Shown here piece by piece: positions 33,629 through 41,160 of a DNA stretch of 64,000 bases (position 1 is the stretch's first letter; every line of letters starts with the position of its first letter). The notes under the pieces were generated by a model. The model saw nothing but the letters and a program-made list of their open reading frames with translations. It ran no database searches and was not told the DNA's origin. This stretch comes from Capnocytophaga ochracea DSM 7271. Its GTDB lineage: Bacteria > Bacteroidota > Bacteroidia > Flavobacteriales > Flavobacteriaceae. The DNA is taken from assembly GCF_000023285.1 (NCBI RefSeq), contig NC_013162.1, positions 372,001-436,000 on the forward strand. Reading direction: 5' to 3'. The translations under genes and the position numbers were made by a program.

Positions 33629-35464
33629 TTATTCATATTCATTATTCTTCATTCGAGCTTCAAGTTCGGCTTGAAACTCTTCTATCACGGGTTTCATAGT
33701 GCTTTCAGGGAGGTCGGAGATACGAATGTACATCAATCCATCTACAGAGTTGTTGAAAAGTGGGTCGACATTGAAGGCAATGACTTTGGCGTTTTGCTTG
33801 ATGTACTTTTTAATGAGCACCGGCAAACGCAAGTTTCCTGGTTCGAGTTCGTCGATGAGTTTGTCGAACTTATTGAGGTCGGCTTTGGTTTCGTCGAAAA
33901 TAAAATCTTTATCCTCGTCTTTGAGTTTTACTTTGAACTCTTTTTTAGGACGTACATACTGTGCAATATAAGGGTCATAGAAGTTCGACTTCATAAACTC
34001 TATCATCAGCGATTTAGAAAAGTCAGAGAACTGGTTACTAATACTCACACTTCCCAACAAATATGAGTGTTCCGGATAACGCAAAGTGGTGTGAGCAATC
34101 CCTTTCCACAGCAAAAACAGTGGCATAGGTTTCTGCTGATATTCTGAAATGATAAAGGCACGCCCCATCTCGATGGTTTTACTCATCATATCGTATAATT
34201 CGGGCTCAAAACGAAACAAATCGTGGGTATAAAAGCCTTCGATGCCATATTTAGGAAATATTTCAGCCCCTAAGCCCATACGGTAAGCTCCTACTATCTT
34301 CTTAGCTTCGTTATCCCAAAGGAAAAGATGATGATAATAGAGGTCAAACTTATCTAAGTCAGACGAGGCGTTAGTCCCCTCCCCTACTTCGCGGAAGGTA
34401 ATTTCACGTAAGCGTCCTATTTCCTTCATTATATTAGGAATCTCTTGATAAGGTGCTAAGAATACCTCGTAGTTGTTGTTTTTGAGCAGTCGGTAATCTT
34501 TTTTAGTGATGTTATCAACTTCCTTCTCTATGAGGTCTTGTTTGATAGGCGCTTCTATCTGTTGAGGATTGCTACCGCTCTTGCTTGATTTCAACACGTT
34601 AGTGAGTGGTAAAAACTTCTTATCTTGCTCTAAAGCATTGGCTAATATATATGTTTTCTTACGTAAAAATTCGGTAAAATCTTCCAAATCGGTATGCTCA
34701 TCTTGCATAGCTACCGAAATAGGCTTACCTATGCGTATATAAATAGTGCGTTCTTTCTGTGTAAGCAATTCTGAGGGCAATTTAGCCGTGCGCAACGTAT
34801 CACTGATACTCGCCAAGAAGTAAAACAACTTACTGTTTTTGGCGTGAAAATAGATAGGCACAATAGGCACTTTCACTTTCTTAGCAAGTTTCATAGCTGC
34901 CTCTTCCCAAGGCTTATCCACCATCAGTTGCCCCTCTTTGGTTACCGATACCTCCCCCGCAGGGAAAAGACCTAAGGGTTTACCCTCTTTGAGGTGTGCA
35001 ATGGTATGCTTAAAACCCACCACGCTAGATTTCGCATCTTTGCGGTCTTCAAAGGGGTTTACCGGCAATACATAAGGCGCTAAAGGCTCAATACGTTGCA
35101 AGAGAAAATTCGCCATAATCTTGAAATCAGGACGTTTTTCTAAGAGTAGTTTGAGAAGCAGAATGCCATCAATTCCCCCCAGTGGGTGGTTAGAAATGGT
35201 GATAAAAGCCCCTTCTTTGGGGATATTCTTAAAATCCTCTTCGGGTATTTCGAACTTTATTTCAAACTCATCTAACAGTTTGTTGAGGAAGTCTAACCCT
35301 TCAAAGTGTTTATTTCGGTTGTAAATAGCATTGAGCTTGGAGATACGGAGCAACTTCATCAGTGCCCATCCTCCAAAAGTACCCAAGAAGCCAAGTTTAT
35401 CAATATTAATCGCTTTGGCTACTTCTTTGGCACTTACCAATCCTTTATCTTTTTGCTTTCTCAT
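33629..35464 (-). CDS. Two-domain N-/O-acyltransferase, OlsF/GlsF type
   Basis: 611 residues. The N-terminal domain (about 60-290) is PlsC/OlsA-like, with SNHPLGGIDG (H93, D99), FPAGEVS and VPIVPIYFHAKNS. The C-terminal domain (about 330-580) is OlsB-like, a GNAT-fold N-acyltransferase (LREITFREVGEGT, GAYRMGLG, IEMGRAFI). This order is that of OlsF, described in Flavobacterium and Serratia, which makes ornithine or glycine lipids by N- then O-acylation. The product here may be glycine-type lipids (inference). The H-to-D spacing (five residues) differs from the classical four. In an operon with the antiporter, 14 nt away. Confidence 0.87.
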   Translation of the reverse strand: MRKQKDKGLVSAKEVAKAINIDKLGFLGTFGGWALMKLLRISKLNAIYNRNKHFEGLDFLNKLLDEFEIKFEIPEEDFKNIPKEGAFITISNHPLGGIDGILLLKLLLEKRPDFKIMANFLLQRIEPLAPYVLPVNPFEDRKDAKSSVVGFKHTIAHLKEGKPLGLFPAGEVSVTKEGQLMVDKPWEEAAMKLAKKVKVPIVPIYFHAKNSKLFYFLASISDTLRTAKLPSELLTQKERTIYIRIGKPISVAMQDEHTDLEDFTEFLRKKTYILANALEQDKKFLPLTNVLKSSKSGSNPQQIEAPIKQDLIEKEVDNITKKDYRLLKNNNYEVFLAPYQEIPNIMKEIGRLREITFREVGEGTNASSDLDKFDLYYHHLFLWDNEAKKIVGAYRMGLGAEIFPKYGIEGFYTHDLFRFEPELYDMMSKTIEMGRAFIISEYQQKPMPLFLLWKGIAHTTLRYPEHSYLLGSVSISNQFSDFSKSLMIEFMKSNFYDPYIAQYVRPKKEFKVKLKDEDKDFIFDETKADLNKFDKLIDELEPGNLRLPVLIKKYIKQNAKVIAFNVDPLFNNSVDGLMYIRISDLPESTMKPVIEEFQAELEARMKNNEYE

Positions 35465-35478
35465 TCTTCTTTAAAGTC

Positions 35479-36783
35479 TTATGATTGTTTCCCTCTTTGC
35501 AGTTGTTTCATTCTTTTCAAGCGTGTCATCACCTCATCGCGATACAAGGCTCTGGTAGCCACTTTGCCTACGGTAAGACCTTGTACTAAAATGGAAAACA
35601 ATACTACAATATAAGTAATTTGCAACAGTGTTTCTTTAAATCCTCCTTTATCAGCAGGGATAGAGAGTACCAAGGCGATGGATACTCCCCCGCGAATACC
35701 CCCCCACACCATTGTGATGAGCGAGCCACGCGAATAGGTAGCTACCTTGCGTAATATCGTTTTGGCAGGAATATAGATTGCCAGTGCACGCCCCAAGAGG
35801 CATACGAGAATAGCTACCCCACCTAAAAGGAACTGCTCTGTTAGATTGTCTATCAGTAGCATCTCAAATCCTATGAATAGGAACAAGATAGCATTCATAA
35901 TCTCGTCTATGATTGCCCAAAACTTTTCAAGGTAATCTTTATTCTCTGCACTGCTGGCTTTCTTGCCTACATTTCCTACAAAAAGTCCTGCAATTACCAT
36001 TGCCAGAGGCGAAGAAACGTGAGAAGCTTTGGTGATAAGAAAACCACCCATTACCACTGCCAAAGTGACAAGCACACTCACGTGATAGTCATCGGCTTTT
36101 TTCATCATTTGAGAAGCTATCCATCCCAAGAGCACTCCGAGGAAAATGCCTCCTCCTGCTTCCAAGAGAAAGAGCTTAGTAATAGCAAAGAACGAAGGCT
36201 CAAAAGTGCTATTAGTAGCCAATTTCAGCACTACGGCAAACATTACTACCGCTACCCCATCGTTAAAAAGCGATTCACCCGTAATCTTAGTTTCAATACG
36301 TTTAGGTACTTTCACTTGTTTGAGTACTCCCAACACCACAATAGGGTCAGTTGGGGAAATAAGCGTACCAAAAAGCAGACAATAAATGTAAGGAATATGG
36401 ATATCTACCAAAGGAGCAATGTAGTACAGCAAGACTGATATAAAGAAAGCCGAAAGTACTACACTGATAGTTGCATAAGTAAAAATGGAGATTTTGTAGT
36501 TTTTAAGGTCGTTGATATTAATGTGGAGAGCTCCTGCAAAGAGAAGGAAGTTCAACATTGCTCCCATCAGTATTTCGGTGAAGTCAAAGCCTTCTAAAAG
36601 CGATTCAAGACGGTGTGCAAGCCCTGTAAATATTTCTCCTCCGAAAAGACGTACGCCTACCGATACCATCATAGCAATCACCATAATACCTATGGTCATA
36701 GGCAGTTTTATGTAGCGAACATTCACGTACGAAAACAAGGCTGCTAAGACGATAATTACTGAAAAAGCGTAGTATAACTCCAT
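35479..36783 (-). CDS. Sodium/proton antiporter, CPA1 (NhaP-like)
   Basis: 434 residues with about twelve membrane helices. The CPA1 motifs SPTDPIVVLGVLK and GESLFNDGVAVVMF (near 170) carry the ion-binding Asp and Asn-Asp pair, and GGIRGGVSIALVLS lies near residue 360. Exchanges sodium or potassium for protons across the inner membrane. First gene of an operon followed at 14 nt by the lipid acyltransferase. No long cytoplasmic tail, unlike some NhaP proteins. Confidence 0.92.
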   Translation of the reverse strand: MELYYAFSVIIVLAALFSYVNVRYIKLPMTIGIMVIAMMVSVGVRLFGGEIFTGLAHRLESLLEGFDFTEILMGAMLNFLLFAGALHININDLKNYKISIFTYATISVVLSAFFISVLLYYIAPLVDIHIPYIYCLLFGTLISPTDPIVVLGVLKQVKVPKRIETKITGESLFNDGVAVVMFAVVLKLATNSTFEPSFFAITKLFLLEAGGGIFLGVLLGWIASQMMKKADDYHVSVLVTLAVVMGGFLITKASHVSSPLAMVIAGLFVGNVGKKASSAENKDYLEKFWAIIDEIMNAILFLFIGFEMLLIDNLTEQFLLGGVAILVCLLGRALAIYIPAKTILRKVATYSRGSLITMVWGGIRGGVSIALVLSIPADKGGFKETLLQITYIVVLFSILVQGLTVGKVATRALYRDEVMTRLKRMKQLQRGKQS

Positions 36784-36803
36784 TAGTACTATTTTATTTT
36801 CGG

Positions 36804-36834
36804 CAAAGGTACAAATAATTTGCTAATTTGCAAA
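36804..36834 (-). promoter_or_regulatory. Antiporter promoter built on TTTGCTAA-type repeats
   Basis: Minus strand: TTTG (36831-36834) and TACCTTTG (36804-36811), spaced 19 nt. The spacer and -33 are made of degenerate AATTTGCAAATTAGC words (36815-36850), which also run over the end of the upstream gene. Confidence 0.72.
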
Positions 36835-36838
36835 TCTG

Positions 36839-37552
36839 CTAATTTGCTAATTGCTTTTGAAGTCTTTTCTGTCGTTGTTCTACAAGGTCTGAGAAGTTAT
36901 ATAGTAAAGCTGGGGTTTGGTATTCTAATTCACCACTATTGATAGCCCGCAAGATAATTTCCTCTATCCAATAGTCCTCTTCTACATTCATAGGGTCATA
37001 GCCTTTTTTTAGAGAAAGGTCGTACAGCCACGCGGTTTTGTTATACCAATAAGCATTCCAACCATTGCGCAGGTCTTTTACCAATTCGTAAGCCGTTTTT
37101 CCAGTTTGGCGGTGAATGAGTTTAATGAGAATACGCCCTTGCGAGCGGGAAAGTTTTTTGAGTTCGTCGGTGAAGTGGTCTTCAATATAGCGTTGGGTGC
37201 GTTTTACGTACACCTTCTTTTGTCGTTTATTTTGCATAGTATCCATCGTACGTTCCATTGTATAGAGCCGGTCGGCAGCCATTTTGGCATACGGATACAC
37301 GCGTTTCACCCTACTGCGGAGAAGCAAATAGCGCTTTTGAGCTTCTGCATCTCCAAAGTAATGTTCTTTACCAAAAACACTTACCTCAGCAAGCCGAATA
37401 GTATCTCCTGAATAAAATTGCTGGTCAAAAATATAAATAGTATCACGCTTCTGCGAGAAAGAAGTAAAAGGTAAAAAGTAAAAGACAAAAACAGTGATAG
37501 CTGGGTAAGTGAATAAAAGGTAATGTTGTATAGATGCAATGATGTATTTCAT
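36839..37552 (-). CDS. DUF4294 secreted protein
   Basis: 237 residues. Signal-like N-terminus (hydrophobic 8-33, ending TSFSQ). The body is highly basic and helical, with GKEHYFGDAEAQKRYLLLRSRVKRVYPYAK and GRILIKLIHRQTGKTAYELVK, typical of DUF4294, a Bacteroidota family of unknown function. Its stop codon falls inside the AATTAGC word repeats, so the last residues (QLAN) are encoded by the repeat. Lies 95 nt downstream of ribH. Confidence 0.83.
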   Translation of the reverse strand: MKYIIASIQHYLLFTYPAITVFVFYFLPFTSFSQKRDTIYIFDQQFYSGDTIRLAEVSVFGKEHYFGDAEAQKRYLLLRSRVKRVYPYAKMAADRLYTMERTMDTMQNKRQKKVYVKRTQRYIEDHFTDELKKLSRSQGRILIKLIHRQTGKTAYELVKDLRNGWNAYWYNKTAWLYDLSLKKGYDPMNVEEDYWIEEIILRAINSGELEYQTPALLYNFSDLVEQRQKRLQKQLAN

Positions 37553-37647
37553 TCTGATTTTCTTTATTTATTTTTAAAATCTAACGACTTTAACAACATT
37601 TGCATTGCAAAAATTGTTCCAACCTTTTACGTTTCACTTTTCTCTTT

Positions 37648-38133
37648 TCACTTCCCTAACACCGCCATTTTTATTGCTGTAATAGCCGCCTCCACGCCTT
37701 TATTACCGAGCTTACCACCACTGCGGTCAAGCGACTGCTGGAAGGTATTATCAGTGAGGACGCAGAAGATAACAGGTACTTCACTTTGTTCCGCATTGAG
37801 CTGGGCAATACCTTGGGTAACACCCTGGCACACGAAATCGAAATGACGAGTCTCTCCTTGTATCACACAGCCTATTACAATAATAGCGTCTACCTCGTTA
37901 GTATCGAGCATCCGCTTGGCTGCGTGCACTAATTCAAAGCTCCCTGGTACTTCCCATAGGAGTATATTGTCATCAATAGCACCACAATCTTTAAGGGTTT
38001 CGATGGCACCATTGCGCATTCCGTAAGTTATCTGCTCATTCCACTGAGAAGTAATAATCCCAAAGCGAAGAGATTCCGCATTTGGGATTATTTTTTTATC
38101 GTATTGTGATAAGTTTTTGTTTTCTGTTGCCAT
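37648..38133 (-). CDS. ribH: 6,7-dimethyl-8-ribityllumazine synthase
   Basis: 161 residues. FGIITSQWNEQIT, the VPGSFELVHAAKRML motif, GCVIQGETRHFDFVCQGV with the catalytic His, and the end GNKGVEAAITAIKM define lumazine synthase. It condenses the ribityl-aminouracil with dihydroxybutanone phosphate in riboflavin synthesis, as a pentamer or 60-mer. Starts 3 nt after the TPR gene. Other rib genes are not in the window, and no FMN riboswitch precedes it. Confidence 0.96.
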   Translation of the reverse strand: MATENKNLSQYDKKIIPNAESLRFGIITSQWNEQITYGMRNGAIETLKDCGAIDDNILLWEVPGSFELVHAAKRMLDTNEVDAIIVIGCVIQGETRHFDFVCQGVTQGIAQLNAEQSEVPVIFCVLTDNTFQQSLDRSGGKLGNKGVEAAITAIKMAVLGK

Positions 38134-38136
38134 TAA

Positions 38137-38925
38137 TTATTGACTAATTTTCCCTATAAGGATATCGATAGTACGTGCTTCTTCTGAGGTAGGGTACTCG
38201 TCTTTGATGCGCTCATAATATTTCAAGGCATCGTCTTTTTTACCTTGCAAAGAAGCTACTATTCCTGCTTTTTTCAGGTATAATGGAGTTACGAAGTCAT
38301 TTTTGCTATGTTCAAAGGCTTTGATATAATATTTCAATGCCTCAGCGTTATTTTTCTGTTGAAGGTAAGCATCACCTATATTTCCGTAAGCCAAAGCTCC
38401 GAAAATATCATCGGTAGAGTCAAACTCTTTGAGGTGATTTATTGCGTTGTTATAGTCACGCAAACGCATATAAGCCATACCCATACCGTATTCAGCGAGG
38501 TTAGCAGCTTTGGTACCGCTGTAGTTTTCGGCAATTTGCTTAAATCCATATTTTCCTTTTCCACCGTTGATAGCCACTTTAAAGAGGGAATCCTGCGCTC
38601 TAGCATCAGTAGCTTCCATCGCTTCATCAAAGAACTGTTGTGCAAAGAAAAGCTCATTAGCAGCATTCTTTTCTCTAGGGGCTTTCACAAACTGTTGGTA
38701 AAGCAAATAACCCAAGCCTATCACAGCTACGGCTATGAGAGTTCCAATAATAATCTTCTGATTGCGTTTTACCCAATCTTCGGTGCGAGTAGCGCCTGCA
38801 TCGAGGGCATCAAACACCTCAGCAGTAGTACTTTCTTTGTGTAATTGAGCCTGTTTTGCTTCGTCTAAATGCTCGGTATCTTTTTGTCTATTAGGTCGGT
38901 TGTTGTTCTTTTTGTAAGTTGCCAT
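38137..38925 (-). CDS. Membrane-anchored TPR protein, YfgM-like
   Basis: 262 residues. A charged cytoplasmic N-terminus (KKNNNRPNRQKD) is followed by one membrane helix (about 58-78, IIGTLIAVAVIGLGYLLYQQ) and TPR repeats (about 85-255) facing the periplasm. This shape matches YfgM/PpiD-associated and similar TPR anchors. Often next to ribH in flavobacteria, from memory; here the two are 3 nt apart and surely co-transcribed. Function inferred only in general terms. Confidence 0.85.
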   Translation of the reverse strand: MATYKKNNNRPNRQKDTEHLDEAKQAQLHKESTTAEVFDALDAGATRTEDWVKRNQKIIIGTLIAVAVIGLGYLLYQQFVKAPREKNAANELFFAQQFFDEAMEATDARAQDSLFKVAINGGKGKYGFKQIAENYSGTKAANLAEYGMGMAYMRLRDYNNAINHLKEFDSTDDIFGALAYGNIGDAYLQQKNNAEALKYYIKAFEHSKNDFVTPLYLKKAGIVASLQGKKDDALKYYERIKDEYPTSEEARTIDILIGKISQ

Positions 38926-38948
38926 ATATAATTTTCATTAAAGTTCGG

Positions 38949-38983
38949 CAAAAGTACAACTTTTATTTTAATTAGAAAGCAAA
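38949..38983 (-). promoter_or_regulatory. Promoter of the TPR-ribH operon
   Basis: Minus strand TACTTTTG (38949-38956) with TTTG at 38980-38983, spaced 23 nt, at the long end of the usual range. Confidence 0.5.
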
Positions 38984-39118
38984 ACAGAAAAAATTATTTA
39001 CTTATCAGTCATTTTTCCCATTTTATCTATTAGTTAATATACGGCGAGTTTTCTCCACATCTCCTCTGTCATTCGTCCCTTGTCATTCCTCATTTCTTCC
39101 CCTTTCCATCGCCACACT

Positions 39119-39136
39119 CCCCCTTTAAAGGGGGTA
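39119..39136. repeat. Perfect C-rich hairpin
   Basis: CCCCCTTTAAAGGGGG is a perfect palindrome beside copy C of the composite element. Similar C/G hairpins occur at 9652, 18351 and 24742. Confidence 0.55.
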
Positions 39137-39162
39137 TGTTTTCGTCCCTAATTTCTCCTTTT

Positions 39163-39530
39163 CCGTCATACTCCCCCTAGTGCCTATGGCCTAAGGCCTA
39201 GTACCTTTTCCCTTTCTTTCGCCTCGAAACCCCATTTTTGGCATTTTTGGCATTGTTGTATTAAGCTATTAATCAATTTTTTACACACCCTTTCTATACC
39301 AATCGTCCAAGATTCGTATAAGCTTCCTATAAGCTCTCTATAAGCTAACCCCACCCTCCTTACACCCTTTTTTCACCAAAAACCTTCCCTCACCTCTTCC
39401 GAATTACTCCGTTTCCTTCCGAATCCTCCAACCCTCCACATTTGCTAATTTTCAAATTTGCTAATCTGCTAATTTTTCCCCGCCCGTCGTGCTACGACTG
39501 CCTGTGCGGCTCGCACCTTTGGCAAAGTTA
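39163..39530 (-). repeat. Composite intergenic repeat element, copy C
   Basis: Most complete copy. Order: CCGTCATACTCCCCC, GCCTATG-GCCTAAG-GCCTA block (39182-39200), TTTCGCCTCGAAACC, 11-bp array (about 39292-39351) with the conserved hairpin, C-rich run, TTTGCTAA words (39440-39475), twin hairpins GTCGTGCTACGAC (39486-39498) and GTGCGGCTCGCAC (39504-39516), then CTTTGGCAAAGTTA. It fills half of the 755-bp divergent gap between the TPR gene and dps. Confidence 0.82.
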
Positions 39531-39532
39531 GT

Positions 39533-39579
39533 TACTGGCATTATTGGCATTATCTGGTATTATTGGCATTATTTAGTAT
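39533..39579 (-). repeat. 9-bp ATGCCAATA-type tandem repeats, dps side
   Basis: TACTGGCAT, TATTGGCAT, TATCTGGTAT, TATTGGCAT and TATTTAGTAT in tandem, 9 or 10 bp each. Read on the minus strand they are ATGCCAATA units, as at 49590-49652 next to topA. Confidence 0.72.
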
Positions 39580-39645
39580 TAATTACTATTATTCTATAAT
39601 TAAAAAAATCTATAATCCAGTAGCTCTTCTTTGCAAAAAAACTGC

Positions 39646-39653
39646 TATCTTTG
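39646..39653 (+). promoter_or_regulatory. dps promoter -7 box
   Basis: TATCTTTG fits the consensus, 29 nt before the ATG. The nearest TTTG (39630-39633) is only 12 nt upstream, so the -33 part is not clear and an activator may be needed. Confidence 0.5.
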
Positions 39654-39681
39654 CACCGTAGAATTTTTAAAATAACAAATT

Positions 39682-40161
39682 ATGAGTTTAAATACCTTAG
39701 GGCTTGATAAAGCCAAAGTAGAAAAAGAAATCGGCTTGCTAAATGTACTGCTTGCCAATTATCAAACGTATTATCAAAACTTGCGCGGTGTACACTGGAA
39801 CGTAAAAGGAAAACGCTTCTTTGAACTACACGTGAAGTTCGAAGAACTTTATAATACCGCACAAGAACAAGTCGACGAAATAGCTGAGCGTATTCTTACC
39901 CTTGGTGGCGTGCCTTTTCACACTCTCGAAAGCTATGTAAAGCACACTTCTGTTCCCGTAGGCGAAAACATTTTCGACGATGATAAAACCGTACGCCTGA
40001 TAATCAATACCATTAGCACTTTATTACCTTTGGAAAGAGAACTTTTGAACTTCTCTGACGAAATAGGTGATGAAGGTACTAATTCTTTAATGAGTGACTT
40101 TATATCCGGACAAGAGAAAACCGTTTGGATGCTCAAAGCCTACCTCAATGAAGTAATTTAA
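39682..40161 (+). CDS. dps: Dps-family ferritin-like DNA-protection protein
   Basis: 159 residues. The Dps ferroxidase ligands at the dimer interface are present: H38 (GVHWNVKG), H50, D65 and E69 (QVDEIAERI). Forms 12-subunit shells that oxidise ferrous iron with hydrogen peroxide and store it, protecting DNA. The N-terminus is short and not strongly basic, so DNA binding may be weak. Single-gene unit with strong terminator. Confidence 0.95.
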   Translation: MSLNTLGLDKAKVEKEIGLLNVLLANYQTYYQNLRGVHWNVKGKRFFELHVKFEELYNTAQEQVDEIAERILTLGGVPFHTLESYVKHTSVPVGENIFDDDKTVRLIINTISTLLPLERELLNFSDEIGDEGTNSLMSDFISGQEKTVWMLKAYLNEVI

Positions 40162-40184
40162 TACTGAATTTTGATTAAACGAGG

Positions 40185-40227
40185 AAGAGGAATTGACTAA
40201 AAATAATCAATTCCTCTTTCTTTTTTT
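40185..40227 (+). terminator. dps terminator
   Basis: 12-bp stem (AAGAGGAATTGA with its complement), 10-nt loop, followed by TCTTTTTTT. The end of the T run merges into the -33 TTTG of the next promoter. Confidence 0.85.
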
Positions 40228-40255
40228 GCCAATTCATAATTAATCCCTACCTTTG
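40225..40255 (+). promoter_or_regulatory. Promoter overlapping the dps terminator
   Basis: TTTG (40225-40228) is the end of the dps terminator T run; TACCTTTG (40248-40255) follows at 19 nt. Three ACTCATAACT words (40260-40302) then fill the leader of the downstream gene. Confidence 0.72.
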
Positions 40256-40305
40256 CACAACTCATAACTCTTAATTGATAACTCATAACTTTTAACTCAT
40301 AACTA

Positions 40306-41160
40306 ATGAAATATTTAATCACATCTATCCTATTTATCGCAACCACTATCCTCACCGCTCAACACAAAGCCCCTACCGATTGGGAACTCTCAGGACTCAA
40401 AGGAAAAGTGAAAAGTCAGCGCAGTATCCCTTATGAGGTAGTTACCCAAGGAAAAACATTCGTAAAAGGAGCCATCGACCGCGATTTGGATACAGTAGTC
40501 AAGATAGGTAACCTCGACAATCTTCAAAAAGATTTCAATCCCAATGGGTATCTCACTCAAATGCGTTTTTTCTTCAAAAACGGTGAGTTGTACAGTCGTA
40601 TGGAATACTATTACAATCCGCAAGGACAACTGTTTGAAACCCGTTACAATTCCGATAAAACCCTTTATGTCTACAACCCCGAAGGCTATCTTATCAAAGA
40701 TGCGACCTATTCACCTGGGGGCTTCTTAAAAACGCATTACAACTATCAAGTAGATACCAATGGCAAAGTGCTAAAAGAGGAAACTTATCACGCCAATCAG
40801 TTAGAGTCTACCATAGCTTATACTTACAACAAACAAGGCGACCCTGTCGAGATGCGCTACTACGATGCTCAGGGCAATCTGTTGCAAAGGGTAGAAAGCA
40901 AGTTCAATAAACAGCATTTAGCCGAACGCAATCGCACTTACGACAAAGATAATAAGTTGGTGAATATTACTACCAAAAAATACAATAGTCAAGGAGATTG
41001 TATCAAACTACAAGCAGAAAATAAACTACCTCAAAAACAGAAGAATGTAGCCACTTACGAGTATAAATACGATAATCGAGGTAATTGGATTGCCAAAACG
41101 ACTTTCATCAACGGTGAACCCCGACAAATTATAGAACGCACCCTCAGTTATTATGAATAA
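40306..41160 (+). CDS. Secreted YD-repeat-like protein
   Basis: 284 residues with a signal peptide (1-19, ending LTAQ). The body is built of beta-hairpin repeats of about 18-22 residues with the patterns F.NGYL, YNPQGQLFETRY, YNPEGYLIKD, YNKQGDPVEMRYYDAQGN and YDNRGNWIAKT, like RHS/YD repeats. It is far too short to make an RHS toxin shell and has no toxin tail. It overlaps the DUF5682 gene by 8 nt, so the two are translationally linked. Role unknown. Confidence 0.8.
   Translation: MKYLITSILFIATTILTAQHKAPTDWELSGLKGKVKSQRSIPYEVVTQGKTFVKGAIDRDLDTVVKIGNLDNLQKDFNPNGYLTQMRFFFKNGELYSRMEYYYNPQGQLFETRYNSDKTLYVYNPEGYLIKDATYSPGGFLKTHYNYQVDTNGKVLKEETYHANQLESTIAYTYNKQGDPVEMRYYDAQGNLLQRVESKFNKQHLAERNRTYDKDNKLVNITTKKYNSQGDCIKLQAENKLPQKQKNVATYEYKYDNRGNWIAKTTFINGEPRQIIERTLSYYE

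Noticed and set aside
37553-38133. FMN riboswitch for ribH
   Set aside because: The region upstream of the operon has none of the conserved RFN-element blocks, and ribH is internal to an operon.
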